Of a stretch of DNA of 64,000 nucleotides, positions 43,701-52,597 are shown one piece after another; the first letter of the stretch is position 1, and each line of letters starts with the position of its first letter. Origin of the DNA: Massilia sp. Root133 (lineage in GTDB: Bacteria; Pseudomonadota; Gammaproteobacteria; Burkholderiales; Burkholderiaceae_D); contig NZ_LMEW01000023.1 of NCBI RefSeq assembly GCF_001426525.1, positions 1-64,000 of the forward strand. The letters are read 5' to 3'. Both the position numbers and the translations under genes were made by a program. The notes beneath the pieces were generated by a model. The model was not told the origin of the DNA. It saw nothing but the letters and a program-made list of their open reading frames with translations, and did not search any database.

Positions 43701-46182
43701 CCTGGACGATCCGGCCGTGAGTGCCGTCGACGATCTGTTCGATGCGTACTTCGACGATCCGTTCGCCGCGCCCACGCTGGAGCAGGCCGAACCCGCGCCC
43801 GCACCGGTCGAAGCGGACGAGGTCATCGACATCGATGCGTTGTTCGACATCCCGGTGCCCCTACCCGAACCCGAGCCCGAACCCGAACCCGAACCCGAGC
43901 CCGAACCCGAACCCGAACCCGAGGCGCAGCCGGACCCCGTCGCCGAGCCGGAAGCGGACGCGGTGCTGGCCGCGGAGCCGGTATTCGTCGACGACCTCGA
44001 CGCGGACCTGCTGCCCGTCTTCATGGAAGAAGCGGCGGACCTGCTGCCGCAGATCGGCAACGGCCTGCGCCAGTGGCAGCAGAACCCGGCCGACGCGGCC
44101 GTCGCGCAAGGCCTGCTGCGCGCCCTGCACACGGTGAAGGGCAGCGCGCGCATGGCCGGCGCGATGCGCCTCGGCCAGCACACGCACGCGTTGGAAACCC
44201 AGATCGAGAACATGCTGCACGCCGGGACGACGAACCCGGCCGCGTTCGACGAACTGCTGGCCAACTACGACCAGGCGCAACTGCTGTTCGAGCAGTTGCA
44301 GCAGCCGGCAGCGCCGGTGCTCCAACCCGCTGCGGCACCGGAACCCGCGGCGCTGCCGGCAGCGCCCGCGGACGAGCAGGCCGCGCGCGCGCCGCTCGTG
44401 CGCGTGCGCGCCGACATCCTCGACCGCCTCGTCAACCAGGCCGGCGAGGTGTCGATCACGCGCTCGAAGCTGGAGACGCAGGTCGGCACGCTGAAGGGCA
44501 TGCTGGCCGAATTCTCCGACAACCTCGCCAACCTGCGGCGCCAGCTGCGCGAAGTGGAGATGCAGGCGGAATCGCAGATCGCGTCGCGCCTGTCGATCGC
44601 GGGCGAGCGCGAATTCGACCCGCTCGAATTCGACCGCTTCACGCGCCTGCAGGAACTCACGCGCATGATGGCCGAGAGCGTGAACGACGTCGGTTCGTTC
44701 CACGACGGCCTCGCGCGCACGGTGGAAACGGCGGCCGACGACCTGGCCGCGCAGTCGCGCCTCACGCGGGAGCTGCAGCGCGACCTGATGCGGGTGCGGA
44801 TGGTGCCGTTCGCGAGCCTGTCCGAGCGCCTGTTCCGCGTCGCCCGCCAGACCGCCAAGGAAATGGACAAGCGCGTCAACCTGGACATCCGCGGCGGCGG
44901 CGTCGAGATCGACCGCAGCGTGCTGGAACGCATGGCAGCGCCGTTCGAACACCTGCTGCGCAACGCCATCGTGCACGGCATCGAGCCGCGCGAGCAGCGC
45001 CTGGCCGCCGGCAAGCCGGAGACGGGCGAACTGCTCGTGCAGGTGAGCCAGCAGGGCAACGAAGTCGAGATCCGCTTCGCCGACGACGGCGCAGGCCTCG
45101 ACCTGGGCCGCATCCGCGCCAAGGCGGCATCGCTCGGACTGTTGGCCGACGGCGAGGACGTGTCCGACCAGGACGCGGCCGAGCTGGTGTTCGAGCCGGG
45201 CTTCTCGACGGCGGACACGCTGACGGAACTGGCCGGCCGCGGCGTCGGCATGGACGTCGTGCGCTCGGAAGCGCGCGCGCTGGGCGGCCGCGTCGACGTC
45301 GAGACGACGCCGGGCCGCGGCGCCGCCTTCGTCATCCACCTGCCGCTCACGCTGGCCGTCACGCAGGTCGTGCTGGTCGCCAGCGGCCCGCGCACGCATG
45401 CGCTGCCGGCCGTGCTGGTCGAGCAGGTGCTGCAGGTGCGCGAGGCGGAGCTCGATGCGGCCTTCGCCGCGGGGGCGATCAACGTCCACGGCGAGAGCGT
45501 CCCGCTGCATTACCTGCCCGCGCTGCTGCACGAACCCGGCGGCGCCGGTGGCCAGCGCTCGTCGTCGGTGCTGGTCCTCAGGAGCGGCAACACGCGCGTC
45601 GCCGTACGGGTGGACGAGGTGCTGGGCAACCGCGAGGTCGTCATCAAGAACATCGGGCCGCAGCTGGCGCGCATGCCGGGCATCGCCGGCGCCACGGTGC
45701 TCGGTTCGGGCGAGATCGTGCTGATCCTCGACCCGGTGCAGCTGGCGGGACAGGGCGCGCGCCCCGGCCGTGCCGTGGAGATGCCGGCACCGGCGCCGGC
45801 CGCGCGCATCGCGACCATCATGGTCGTGGACGATTCGCTCACCGTGCGCAAGGTCACCCAGCGCCTGCTGGAGCGCGAAGGCTATCGCGTGCTGCTGGCC
45901 AAGGACGGCGTCGATGCGCTCGAGCAGATGCAGGAGACGCGTCCGGACCTGATGCTGGTCGATATCGAGATGCCGCGCATGGACGGCTTCGACCTCACGC
46001 GCCACGTGCGCGGAGACGCTGCCACGGCGGCGCTGCCGATCATCATGATCACGTCGCGCACGGCGGACAAGCACCGCAACGTGGCGCTGGGGCTCGGGGT
46101 CGATGCGTATTTCGGGAAGCCGTACCAGGAAGATGCGTTGCTGGCGGCGATTACGGGATTGCTCGAAACTCGTAACACATGA
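40738..46182 (+). CDS. chpA: ChpA/PilL hybrid chemosensory histidine kinase
   Basis: 1814 aa. Hpt-like helical domains carry HTLKGSS (near residue 635), HTLGGTS (near 851) and HTVKGSAR (near 1130); an N-terminal AHGAL element near 57 looks degenerate. A proline/glutamate linker at about 1042-1075 precedes the last Hpt. Then come the dimerisation region near 1225, HATPase_c with HLLRNAIVHGIE (near 1405) and GRGVGMDVVRSE (near 1502), a CheW domain (about 1530-1670) and a C-terminal receiver with DDS (near 1697) and acceptor Asp near 1741. It phosphorylates PilG and PilH to control type IV pili. Confidence 0.94.
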   Translation: MTQFSHASSAPPFDTGPLSWVIGEIRDALGRSAKALQDAAGRTPEAQPTLLLHAKSHLHQAHGALQMVDVAGVERLSEAAEQVIDRFKDGTLALDPERAGAVGEAYRALVEYLEELLEGAAPQPVRLFPYYRALQELLGVERVHPGQMLVLDLAPALLPGGGAGPTPDYAATRAAFEKALLLFLRSQDVDAQRGQAAAMRDALASVVHGQPQAEAHAFWLALQAVADLVANGQVAPDLYVKQLFGQINLQLRRAVQGHTELPEALLRDALFFISAAPEPTLDARQLRDAYHVGGQVPADYLERRYGKVDPELLKDAKEALIETKQGWDRVATEGGDVLDGGFNDALAKLAGASEKLGAPQLAHLLRELGQAASESMAGGRSDQFSLEMAEAMLFVEHGLDQVRQLPEDFGQHAEAVGQRLLALAHGATPPDAPVWHGEMARELQQGQTVAVLAGEIRTGLRQVEKLIDDYYEDAARIAALEQVDPLLHQLQGALAILDQEQATQAVDHVRAQVRTLIETPPDAAARGAVLDNLARNIGALGFFTDALAQNVDGARRRYRFDAAAGLFHELPLEAPAPSEPQPVPVAAPDALDAELLEIFIGEAREVLDVVGTALPAAEANPADQDTLTRLRRGFHTLKGSSRMVNLEQFAAAAAAIEKVMNLWLAEARAATPDLLALLAQAHAELGAWVDELAAGGSQRDGAALVQAARRVQDGGPFAPAEAPASLVSTPEVPAVDAPAELAPETVGALDAVPAASEPSPEPVEPAAGFEVAPDEAPAPLPALSTDELPDNVLAFPVSEANVRHVGDLEIPLPLYNIYLGETEELVRTLADDFAGWRAEPLRAVSAQALKAAHTLGGTSATVGFNALRELAVALEEALQVAVPPLDGAQFDLLDETVERVRIMLQVFALGELAPAQPELLARLEALRDALGRQRADAVIADAEPELAQRLDALFAATYASILADPPLATGTPSLPASTELAPRAPAPRLDDPAVSAVDDLFDAYFDDPFAAPTLEQAEPAPAPVEADEVIDIDALFDIPVPLPEPEPEPEPEPEPEPEPEPEAQPDPVAEPEADAVLAAEPVFVDDLDADLLPVFMEEAADLLPQIGNGLRQWQQNPADAAVAQGLLRALHTVKGSARMAGAMRLGQHTHALETQIENMLHAGTTNPAAFDELLANYDQAQLLFEQLQQPAAPVLQPAAAPEPAALPAAPADEQAARAPLVRVRADILDRLVNQAGEVSITRSKLETQVGTLKGMLAEFSDNLANLRRQLREVEMQAESQIASRLSIAGEREFDPLEFDRFTRLQELTRMMAESVNDVGSFHDGLARTVETAADDLAAQSRLTRELQRDLMRVRMVPFASLSERLFRVARQTAKEMDKRVNLDIRGGGVEIDRSVLERMAAPFEHLLRNAIVHGIEPREQRLAAGKPETGELLVQVSQQGNEVEIRFADDGAGLDLGRIRAKAASLGLLADGEDVSDQDAAELVFEPGFSTADTLTELAGRGVGMDVVRSEARALGGRVDVETTPGRGAAFVIHLPLTLAVTQVVLVASGPRTHALPAVLVEQVLQVREAELDAAFAAGAINVHGESVPLHYLPALLHEPGGAGGQRSSSVLVLRSGNTRVAVRVDEVLGNREVVIKNIGPQLARMPGIAGATVLGSGEIVLILDPVQLAGQGARPGRAVEMPAPAPAARIATIMVVDDSLTVRKVTQRLLEREGYRVLLAKDGVDALEQMQETRPDLMLVDIEMPRMDGFDLTRHVRGDAATAALPIIMITSRTADKHRNVALGLGVDAYFGKPYQEDALLAAITGLLETRNT
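43861..43923 (+). repeat. Glu-Pro dipeptide repeat in the ChpA linker
   Basis: Tandem GAACCCGAGCCC-type hexamers encode about ten EP dipeptides between two Hpt domains. Such tracts are stiff, extended and prone to slippage. Confidence 0.85.
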
Positions 46183-46187
46183 ACGTC

Positions 46188-46266
46188 GCCCCCGCGGAGG
46201 CGGGGGCCCAATTTGCACGCGTTCCGGCCGCGCATGCAGAACTTGGATCCCCGCCTCCGCGGGGAT
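46188..46266. repeat. Inverted pair of GC-rich palindromes between chpA and the photolyase gene
   Basis: GCCCCCGCGGAGGCGGGGGC (46188-46207) and ATCCCCGCCTCCGCGGGGAT (46247-46266) are each palindromic and are inverted copies of one another with flanking CGTC/GACG. They fill the gap between convergent genes and resemble paired REP elements; they may also end both transcripts. Confidence 0.75.
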
Positions 46267-46271
46267 GACGT

Positions 46272-47720
46272 TTACATGTCGCGTATCGCCTTGAAGCGCG
46301 CGAGTGTTTTCTCTCTCGCTGCTTCGTGGTCCACCACCGGCACCGGATAATCCTTCCCGAGCACGACGCCGGCCTCCTGTAAAACCTCCGGCTTCGCCAG
46401 CCACGGCGCATGAATGGCCACCCCGTTCAGCCCTGCAAGCTGCGGCAGGTACTGCCGGATGAACGCCCCGTCCGGATCGAACCGCTTCGACTGCGTGACG
46501 GGATTGAAGATGCGGAACCACGGCTGCGCATCGCACCCCGTCGACGCCGCCCATTGCCAGCCGCCGTTGTTCGACGCCAGTTCGTAATCGTTCAGCTTCA
46601 GCGCGAACCACCGTTCGCCGCGGCGCCAATCGATGCCGAGGTCCTTGGTCAGGAAGCTGGCCGTCACCATGCGCAGGCGGTTGTGCATGAAACCCGTGCG
46701 TTCCAGCTGCAGCATCGCGGCGTCGACGAGCGGATAGCCCGTGCGGCCCGCGCACCACGCGTCGAACAGCGCGTCCGCCTCCGCACCGTCGTCCCACGCG
46801 ACGGCGTCGAAGGCGGGCTTGAACGATTGCGTGACGACGCGCGGATGGCGCGCCAGGATCATCATGTAGAACTCGCGCCAGATCAGTTCCGACAGCCACA
46901 CGGGCGCACCGGCACCGCCGCTGCCGTCGGCGATGCGTTCCTGCAGCAGCGCGATGAGGCGGCGCACGGACAGCGTACCGAAACGCAGGTGGATCGACAG
47001 GCGCGACGTGGCGTCCAGCGCCGGGAAGTCCCGGTCGTGGTCGTAGCGCGCGAGACGCTGCCCGAATTGCGCCAGCAGTGCCTCCGCACCCGTCATGCCG
47101 GGATGCGCGATGGGTGCGGCGTTCGGAACGAAACCGAGATCGGCCAGCGCGGGCAGGGCCTGGTCCGCGGGCGCCAGCGCGAGCGCGCCCGCGTGCGGGG
47201 CCGTCTCGTACGGCCGCAGCGCCTCCGGTTCGCGCGCGAGGCGTTTCAGCCACGCGTTCTTGTACGGCGTGAAGACCGAATAGGGGCCGCCGGCCAGCGT
47301 CAATACTTCGTCCTGCTCGAAGATGACCTGGTCCTTGAACGTCTGCAGGCTGCGGCCGGCCGCGCGCAGGGCGCCCTGCACGGCGCGGTCGCGGGCGATG
47401 GCCTGCGGCTCGTAATCCCGGTTGGCGAACACGGATTCCGCATCCAGTTCGGCCGCCAGCGCCGGGATCACCTGCGCGGCGCGCCCGTGCCGCACGATGA
47501 GGTAACCTCCCATTGCATGCAGGCGCGCATCCAGCTCGCGCACGCTGTCGAGCAGAAATTGAATGCGCCGGTCGTCGGACGGCAGACCGGCCAGGATGTC
47601 CGTATCGAACACGAACACGCCAACCACCCGGCGTGAGGAGAGCAGGGCGTGATGTAGCGCGGCATGGTCGTCCACGCGCAAATCGCGCCGGAACCAGACC
47701 AGCGAGTTTCTCAGAGTCAT
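46272..47720 (-). CDS. phrB: Deoxyribodipyrimidine photolyase
   Basis: 482 aa, CPD class I photolyase type. The N-terminal antenna domain opens LVWFRRDLRVDDHAALHHAL. The FAD-binding C-terminal half has LSIHLRFGTLSVRRL, ELIWREFYMMILARHP, RTGYPLVDAAMLQLERTGFM, HNRLRMVTASFLTKDLGIDW and NNGGWQWAASTGCD. It repairs cyclobutane pyrimidine dimers with blue light. Convergent with chpA; no LexA box is visible in its promoter. Confidence 0.95.
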   Translation of the reverse strand: MTLRNSLVWFRRDLRVDDHAALHHALLSSRRVVGVFVFDTDILAGLPSDDRRIQFLLDSVRELDARLHAMGGYLIVRHGRAAQVIPALAAELDAESVFANRDYEPQAIARDRAVQGALRAAGRSLQTFKDQVIFEQDEVLTLAGGPYSVFTPYKNAWLKRLAREPEALRPYETAPHAGALALAPADQALPALADLGFVPNAAPIAHPGMTGAEALLAQFGQRLARYDHDRDFPALDATSRLSIHLRFGTLSVRRLIALLQERIADGSGGAGAPVWLSELIWREFYMMILARHPRVVTQSFKPAFDAVAWDDGAEADALFDAWCAGRTGYPLVDAAMLQLERTGFMHNRLRMVTASFLTKDLGIDWRRGERWFALKLNDYELASNNGGWQWAASTGCDAQPWFRIFNPVTQSKRFDPDGAFIRQYLPQLAGLNGVAIHAPWLAKPEVLQEAGVVLGKDYPVPVVDHEAAREKTLARFKAIRDM

Positions 47721-47893
47721 CTTCTGTGTGTTGAGTCAATGCAGTCCAGAATTTTACTGTCTACCATCTCTCAGGTTTGCCCCGCCGACCGGCTTCCGTG
47801 GCCGGTCGGGCAATTCGGTGTAAACTAGCGAAAAGTCCAGCTTTTCAGCATAGCAATGCCGCGGTAACCCCAGAGAGTGAGCCAACAGAGAGT

Positions 47894-48556
47894 ATGAGCA
47901 TGAAAAAAAGTAAGGTCGGCAAGCCTCTAACCATGCCCGGGATGCCCCAGGAAGACACGCCTCTCCTCGGCACGTTGAGTGCATCCACGTCCCAGCTGAA
48001 CCTGGCTAATCATTTCCTGATTGCCATGCCGTCCATGAATGACCCGATCTTCGGCGGTACTGTCGTGTATATCTGCGAGCACAACGAGAAGGGCGTGCTC
48101 GGCGTCGTCATCAACAAGCCCACCGACATGACCATGGACGTGCTGTTCGACCGCATCGACCTGAAAGTGGCGGAAGGGCTGCGCGCCAGCGTCGAGGACG
48201 AGCCGATCATGTTCGGCGGCCCGGTCCAGGACGACCGCGGCTTCGTGCTGCATTCGCCCGGCGGCCGCTATTCCTCGTCGCTGAGCGTCACCGACGACGT
48301 CGCGTTCACGACGTCGATCGACGTGCTGGAAGCCGTCGCCAACGGCACCGGCCCGCACCGCATGCTCGTCTCGATCGGTTATGCAGGGTGGAGTCCGGGC
48401 CAGCTGGAAGAAGAGATCGCCCGCAACGGCTGGCTCACGGTGAGCGCCGACGCGCGCGTGCTGTTCGACCTGCCGATCGAGGAGCGCTACAACGCGGCCA
48501 TCAAGCTGCTGGGGATCGATCCCCTCATGCTGGCTTCCGAGGCCGGCCATGCTTGA
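47894..48556 (+). CDS. YqgE/AlgH-family protein
   Basis: 220 aa from the ATG at 47894; the frame opens further upstream without support. It has NHFLIAMPSMNDPIFGGTVV, GVVINKPTDMTMDVLF and GYAGWSPGQLEEEIARNGWL, the YqgE core. The N-terminal MKKSKVGKPLTMPGMPQEDT extension is non-conserved. Function is poorly defined. It is the first gene of the yqgE-ruvX-pyrR-pyrB cluster, a widespread order. A 9-bp-stem hairpin (47785-47809) lies upstream. Confidence 0.92.
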   Translation: MSMKKSKVGKPLTMPGMPQEDTPLLGTLSASTSQLNLANHFLIAMPSMNDPIFGGTVVYICEHNEKGVLGVVINKPTDMTMDVLFDRIDLKVAEGLRASVEDEPIMFGGPVQDDRGFVLHSPGGRYSSSLSVTDDVAFTTSIDVLEAVANGTGPHRMLVSIGYAGWSPGQLEEEIARNGWLTVSADARVLFDLPIEERYNAAIKLLGIDPLMLASEAGHA

Positions 48557-48589
48557 CGGGCGCTTTACAACCCGGAGTCGACGCAGGTA

Positions 48590-48985
48590 ATGGTCGACAT
48601 CGTTCTAGGCTTCGACTTCGGCATCAAGCGCATCGGCATCGCCATGGGAAATACGCTGACGGGACAGGCGCAACCGCTGTCCGTCATCAAGGCGGTCGAC
48701 AATACGACCCGCTTCAAGGTCATCGGCGACCTGATCGAACAATGGCGCCCCGCGCGCCTCGTCGTAGGCGAGCCGCGCCATCCGGACGGCGCGGAGCACG
48801 AGATGACCCTGCGCGCGCGCCGCTTCGCGAATCAGCTTAACGGCCGCTTCAACCTGCCCGTCGAACTCGTCGACGAGCGCTACTCGTCGGCCGTCATTCC
48901 CGCCAAGCGCGGCGAGATCATCGACGCCAAGGCCGCCGCCATCATTTTGCAACAATACTTTGACGATCATGCCAACTCATATTAA
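48590..48985 (+). CDS. ruvX: Putative pre-16S rRNA nuclease / Holliday junction resolvase-like YqgF
   Basis: 131 aa. RNase H-like fold with GFDFGIKRIGIAMGN near the N-terminus (catalytic Asp), VVGEPRHPDGAEHEM near residue 60, and VELVDERYSSAVI near 90. It is implicated in 16S rRNA 5' maturation. The pyrR start lies within its last codons. Confidence 0.94.
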   Translation: MVDIVLGFDFGIKRIGIAMGNTLTGQAQPLSVIKAVDNTTRFKVIGDLIEQWRPARLVVGEPRHPDGAEHEMTLRARRFANQLNGRFNLPVELVDERYSSAVIPAKRGEIIDAKAAAIILQQYFDDHANSY

Positions 48986-49496
48986 CGACGCGGATGGCCT
49001 GGATGCCGAGGCCCTGTACCGCGACCTGCTCGCGCAGGTGCGCGCGGGTCTCACGGGCGTGGCGGATGCCGCCATCGTCGGCATCCACTCGGGCGGCGCC
49101 TGGCTCGCGGAACGTCTCGCGGCCGACCTGGGCCTGCAATCGCGCCTGGGCTTCATCGACGTCTCGTTCTACCGCGACGACTTTGCCCGCAAGGGCCTGC
49201 ATCCGGACGTGAAGCCGACCCGGATCGAATTCAACGTCGACGGCGCGACCATCGTGCTCGTCGACGACGTGCTGTACACCGGCCGCACGGTGCGCGCGGC
49301 GATCAACGTGCTGTTCGACTACGGCCGTCCGCAGCGTATCATGCTGGCCGCGCTGGCGGACCGCGGCGGCCGCGAACTCCCGGTCGCCGCCGATTTCGTC
49401 GGCGCGCACGCACAGCTTGCCCCTGGCCGCTCGCTCGCGCTCGCGCGTGACCCGAACGGTCGACTCTCGCTCACGATCGAAGACGACAATGCATAA
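48969..49496 (+). CDS. pyrR: PyrR bifunctional regulator / uracil phosphoribosyltransferase
   Basis: 175 aa from the ATG at 48969, overlapping ruvX by 17 bp. The PRPP-binding motif [20 protein letters not shown] lies near residue 95-115. In Gram-positives PyrR also binds pyr mRNA; in betaproteobacteria the regulatory role is less clear, and no attenuator is visible ahead of it here. The stop overlaps the pyrB start. Confidence 0.92.
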   Translation: MPTHINDADGLDAEALYRDLLAQVRAGLTGVADAAIVGIHSGGAWLAERLAADLGLQSRLGFIDVSFYRDDFARKGLHPDVKPTRIEFNVDGATIVLVDDVLYTGRTVRAAINVLFDYGRPQRIMLAALADRGGRELPVAADFVGAHAQLAPGRSLALARDPNGRLSLTIEDDNA

Positions 49497-50454
49497 CCCG
49501 CAACTGAACAAGAACGGCGAACTGCAGCACCTCCTTACCATCGAGGGACTGCCCAAGGCCATCATCAACCACATCCTCGACACCGCCTCGAGCTTCGTGA
49601 GCATCTCCGACCGCGAGGTCAAGAAGGTGCCGCTGATGCGCGGGAAAAGCGTCTTCAACCTGTTCTTCGAAAACTCGACGCGCACGCGCACGACGTTCGA
49701 GATCGCGTCGAAGCGCCTGTCGGCCGACGTCATCAACCTGAACATCGCCGCCTCGTCGACGAGCAAGGGCGAATCGCTGCTGGACACGATCGACAACCTG
49801 TCGGCCATGCACGCCGACATGTTCGTCGTGCGCCACGCGCAGTCGGGCGCGCCGTACCTGATCGCCAAGCACCTGAACGACACGCAGCAGAACCACGTGC
49901 ACGTGGTGAACGCGGGCGACGGCCGCCACGCGCACCCGACGCAGGGCCTGCTCGACATGTACACGATCCGCCACTACAAGAAGGATTTCACGAACTTGCG
50001 CGTGGCCATCGTCGGCGACATCCTGCACAGCCGCGTGGCCCGTTCGGACATCCACGCGCTGACGACGCTGGGCGTGCCGGAAGTGCGCGCCATCGGCCCG
50101 CACACGCTGCTGCCGGGCGGCCTGGAACAGATGGGCGTGCGCGTGTTCACGAACATGGACGAGGGTCTGAAGGACGTCGACGTGATCATCATGCTGCGCC
50201 TGCAGAACGAGCGCATGTCGGGCGCGCTGCTGCCGTCGGCCGGCGAGTATTTCAAGAGCTACGGCCTGACGCCGGAGCGCCTGGCGCTCGCGAAGCCGGA
50301 CGCCATCGTGATGCACCCGGGCCCGATGAACCGCGGCGTGGAGATCGATTCGGCCGTGGCGGACGGCGCCCAGGCCGTGATCCTGCCCCAGGTCACCTTC
50401 GGTATCGCGGTCCGCATGGCCGTCATGAGTATCTTAGCCGGTAGTCACACTTAA
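49489..50454 (+). CDS. pyrB: Aspartate carbamoyltransferase catalytic subunit
   Basis: 321 aa from the ATG at 49489, which overlaps the pyrR stop. The carbamoyl-phosphate loop [13 protein letters not shown] lies at about 59-71, with [12 protein letters not shown] near 145 and LRLQNERMS near 240. It makes carbamoyl-aspartate in pyrimidine synthesis. The following dihydroorotase-like gene lacks metal ligands, as in the pseudomonad class A ATCase where PyrB needs an inactive PyrC' partner. Confidence 0.96.
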   Translation: MHNPQLNKNGELQHLLTIEGLPKAIINHILDTASSFVSISDREVKKVPLMRGKSVFNLFFENSTRTRTTFEIASKRLSADVINLNIAASSTSKGESLLDTIDNLSAMHADMFVVRHAQSGAPYLIAKHLNDTQQNHVHVVNAGDGRHAHPTQGLLDMYTIRHYKKDFTNLRVAIVGDILHSRVARSDIHALTTLGVPEVRAIGPHTLLPGGLEQMGVRVFTNMDEGLKDVDVIIMLRLQNERMSGALLPSAGEYFKSYGLTPERLALAKPDAIVMHPGPMNRGVEIDSAVADGAQAVILPQVTFGIAVRMAVMSILAGSHT

Positions 50455-50464
50455 ATTCGCACGT

Positions 50465-51751
50465 ATGAATAACTTGCACATCAAGAACGGGCGCCTGATC
50501 GACCCGGCGGCCGGCATCGACGCCGTCCAGGACCTCTACATCGCCGACGGCAAGATCGCCGGCATCGGCAACGCACCCGCCGGCTTCACGGCCGCGCGCA
50601 CGATCGACGCCGCGGGCCTCGTCGTCGCGCCGGGCCTCGTCGACCTTTCCGCCCGCCTGCGCGAGCCGGGCTACGAATACAAGGCGACGCTGGAATCGGA
50701 AATGCAGGCCGCGGTGCAGGGCGGTGTGACGACGCTCGTGTGCCCGCCCGACACCGACCCCGTGCTGGACGAGCCGGGCCTCGTCGAAATGCTCAAGCAC
50801 CGCGCGCGCCTGCTGAACCAGGCCAACGTGCATCCGCTGGGCGCGCTGACCGTCGGCCTGAAGGGCAAGGCGCTGACCGAGATGGCCGAGCTGACGGAAG
50901 CCGGCTGCATCGGCTTCGCGCAGGCCGAGGAACCGATCGAGGACACCACCGTGCTGCTGCGCGCCATGCAGTACGCGAAGACGTTCGGCTACACCGTGTG
51001 GCTGCGCCCGCAGGACCCGCACATCGGCCGCGGCGGCATCGCCCACAGCGGCCCGCTGGCGTCGCGCCTGGGCCTCTCTGGCGTGCCGGTGATGTCAGAG
51101 ACCATCGCGCTGCACACGATCTTCGAACTGATGCGCGCCTCCGGTGCGCGCGTGCACCTGTGCCGCATCTCGTCGGCCGCCGCGCTGGACCTGATCCGCG
51201 CCGCCAAGAAGGAAGGCTTGCCGGTCACGTGCGACGTCGGCGTGCACCACCTGCACATGACGGATGCCGACATCGGCTTCTTCGATTCCAACGCGCGCCT
51301 CACGCCGCCGCTGCGCAGCCAGCGCGACCGCGACGCGATCCGCGCGGCCGTCCAGGACGGCACCGTGGACGCCGTCTGCTCGGACCACACCCCGGTCGAC
51401 GACGACGAGAAGCTGCTGCCATTCGCCGAGGCCTCGCCCGGCGCCACCGGTCTGGAACTGCTACTGTCCTTGATGCTGAAATGGGCGGCCGAGCAAGGCA
51501 ACGATGGGAAGGCGTTGTCGACCGCGCTGGCCAGGATCACGAGCGATCCGGCGCGCACGGCGGGCCTGTCCGCCGGCACGCTGGCACAGGGCGCAAGCGC
51601 GGACGTCGTGCTGTTCGACCCGGACACGCGCTGGACCGTCAACGCGGCCGCCCTCGCGAGCCAGGGCAAGCACACGCCGTTCCTCGGCTACGAACTGGCG
51701 GGCCAGGTAAAGGCGACGATCGTCGCCGGCCACGTCGCGTTCGAACGCTGA
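50465..51751 (+). CDS. pyrX: Dihydroorotase-like protein, probably non-catalytic PyrC'
   Basis: 428 aa amidohydrolase-fold protein. Active dihydroorotases have D-x-H-x-H-x-R-E-P-G after the first strand; here the segment reads VDLSARLREPGYEY, with both metal-binding His replaced by Ser and Arg. A later SDHTPVDD keeps the acidic position. The protein is full length, so loss of the ligands looks fixed rather than decay. In Pseudomonas such a PyrC' is a structural partner of PyrB. It starts 10 bp after pyrB. A catalytic dihydroorotase should exist elsewhere. Confidence 0.88.
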   Translation: MNNLHIKNGRLIDPAAGIDAVQDLYIADGKIAGIGNAPAGFTAARTIDAAGLVVAPGLVDLSARLREPGYEYKATLESEMQAAVQGGVTTLVCPPDTDPVLDEPGLVEMLKHRARLLNQANVHPLGALTVGLKGKALTEMAELTEAGCIGFAQAEEPIEDTTVLLRAMQYAKTFGYTVWLRPQDPHIGRGGIAHSGPLASRLGLSGVPVMSETIALHTIFELMRASGARVHLCRISSAAALDLIRAAKKEGLPVTCDVGVHHLHMTDADIGFFDSNARLTPPLRSQRDRDAIRAAVQDGTVDAVCSDHTPVDDDEKLLPFAEASPGATGLELLLSLMLKWAAEQGNDGKALSTALARITSDPARTAGLSAGTLAQGASADVVLFDPDTRWTVNAAALASQGKHTPFLGYELAGQVKATIVAGHVAFER

Positions 51752-52486
51752 TTGAAGATCAAGCTCGCGTGGCGCCTCGCGCGCCTCGTCCTCCACGTGG
51801 TCCAGGGCCTGGTCACCTGCGCCCTCGTGTTCCCGTGGGCGGGCGATGCCCTGCGCGAGCGCCTGATCCAGCGCTGGTCGGTACGCCTGCTGGGCATCTG
51901 CCGCGTGCGCCTCGAGCGCGTGCCTGGCGAGGACTCGCTGGCGCACGCGCTCATCGTCGCGAACCACATCTCGTGGCTCGACATCTTCGTCATCAATGCC
52001 GTGCACCCGTGCCGCTTCGTGGCCAAGGCCGAGATCCGCGCCTGGCCCGTCGTCGGCTGGCTCGTCGCGCAGGCAGGCACGGTGTTCATCGCGCGCGGCA
52101 ACAGGCGCGACCTGCGCCACATCTTCAAGGGCCTCGTGGAAGCCCTCGGCCAGCACCGCCGCGTGGCGTTCTTCCCCGAGGGGACGACGGCCAGCCAGGG
52201 CACGGTGCTGCCGTTCCACGCCAATCTGTTCGAAGCCGCCATCGACGCCGCGGTGCCCGTGCAGCCGGTCGCGCTGGCCTATGTCGACGCGGACGGCGGC
52301 TGGCATCCGGCCGTCGACTACACGGGCGAGACGACGTTCGTCGACAGCATCGTGCGCATCCTCGGCGGTGAACCGGTGGTCGCGCGGCTGGCCTGCCTGG
52401 CGCCGATCCCGGCGGCGGGCGCGCACCGGCGCGAGCTGGCGCAGGCGGCGCATGATGCGATCGCGGGGGCGCTGGGGCAGGGCTAG
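51752..52486 (+). CDS. Lysophospholipid acyltransferase (PlsC-like)
   Basis: 244 aa with a TTG start immediately after the pyrC' stop. A membrane helix near residues 12-32, then acyltransferase motif NHISWLD (His72, Asp77) and FFPEGTTASQGT near 140, the glycerophosphate-binding block. It is likely a 1-acylglycerol-phosphate acyltransferase or ornithine-lipid type enzyme. A second PlsC-like gene is at 60582, so the two may have different acyl acceptors. Confidence 0.87.
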   Translation: MKIKLAWRLARLVLHVVQGLVTCALVFPWAGDALRERLIQRWSVRLLGICRVRLERVPGEDSLAHALIVANHISWLDIFVINAVHPCRFVAKAEIRAWPVVGWLVAQAGTVFIARGNRRDLRHIFKGLVEALGQHRRVAFFPEGTTASQGTVLPFHANLFEAAIDAAVPVQPVALAYVDADGGWHPAVDYTGETTFVDSIVRILGGEPVVARLACLAPIPAAGAHRRELAQAAHDAIAGALGQG

Positions 52487-52492
52487 TTGTCG

Positions 52493-52590
52493 TTCCCGGC
52501 ATTGCCGGAAACGGCTTCCCGCGAAAGCGGGAATCCATACTGAGCTACCAACTTCGGAAACTCAGCATGGGTCCCCGCGTGCGCGGGGAC
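52493..52590. repeat. Cluster of three palindromes between convergent genes
   Basis: TTCCCGGCATTGCCGGAA (52493-52510), TTCCCGCGAAAGCGGGAA (52516-52533) and GTCCCCGCGTGCGCGGGGAC (52571-52590) follow the acyltransferase stop. The last two are flanked by inverted ATACTGAG/CTCAGCAT. They belong to the same GTC-TTCCCGCG-type intergenic repeats as at 46188 and may end both transcripts. Confidence 0.7.
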
Positions 52591-52597
52591 GACGGCG

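Noticed and set aside
43861-47739. A 1292-codon minus-strand ORF across chpA and the photolyase gene
   Set aside because: It is antisense to chpA over most of its length and crosses the REP palindromes; high-GC shadow frame.
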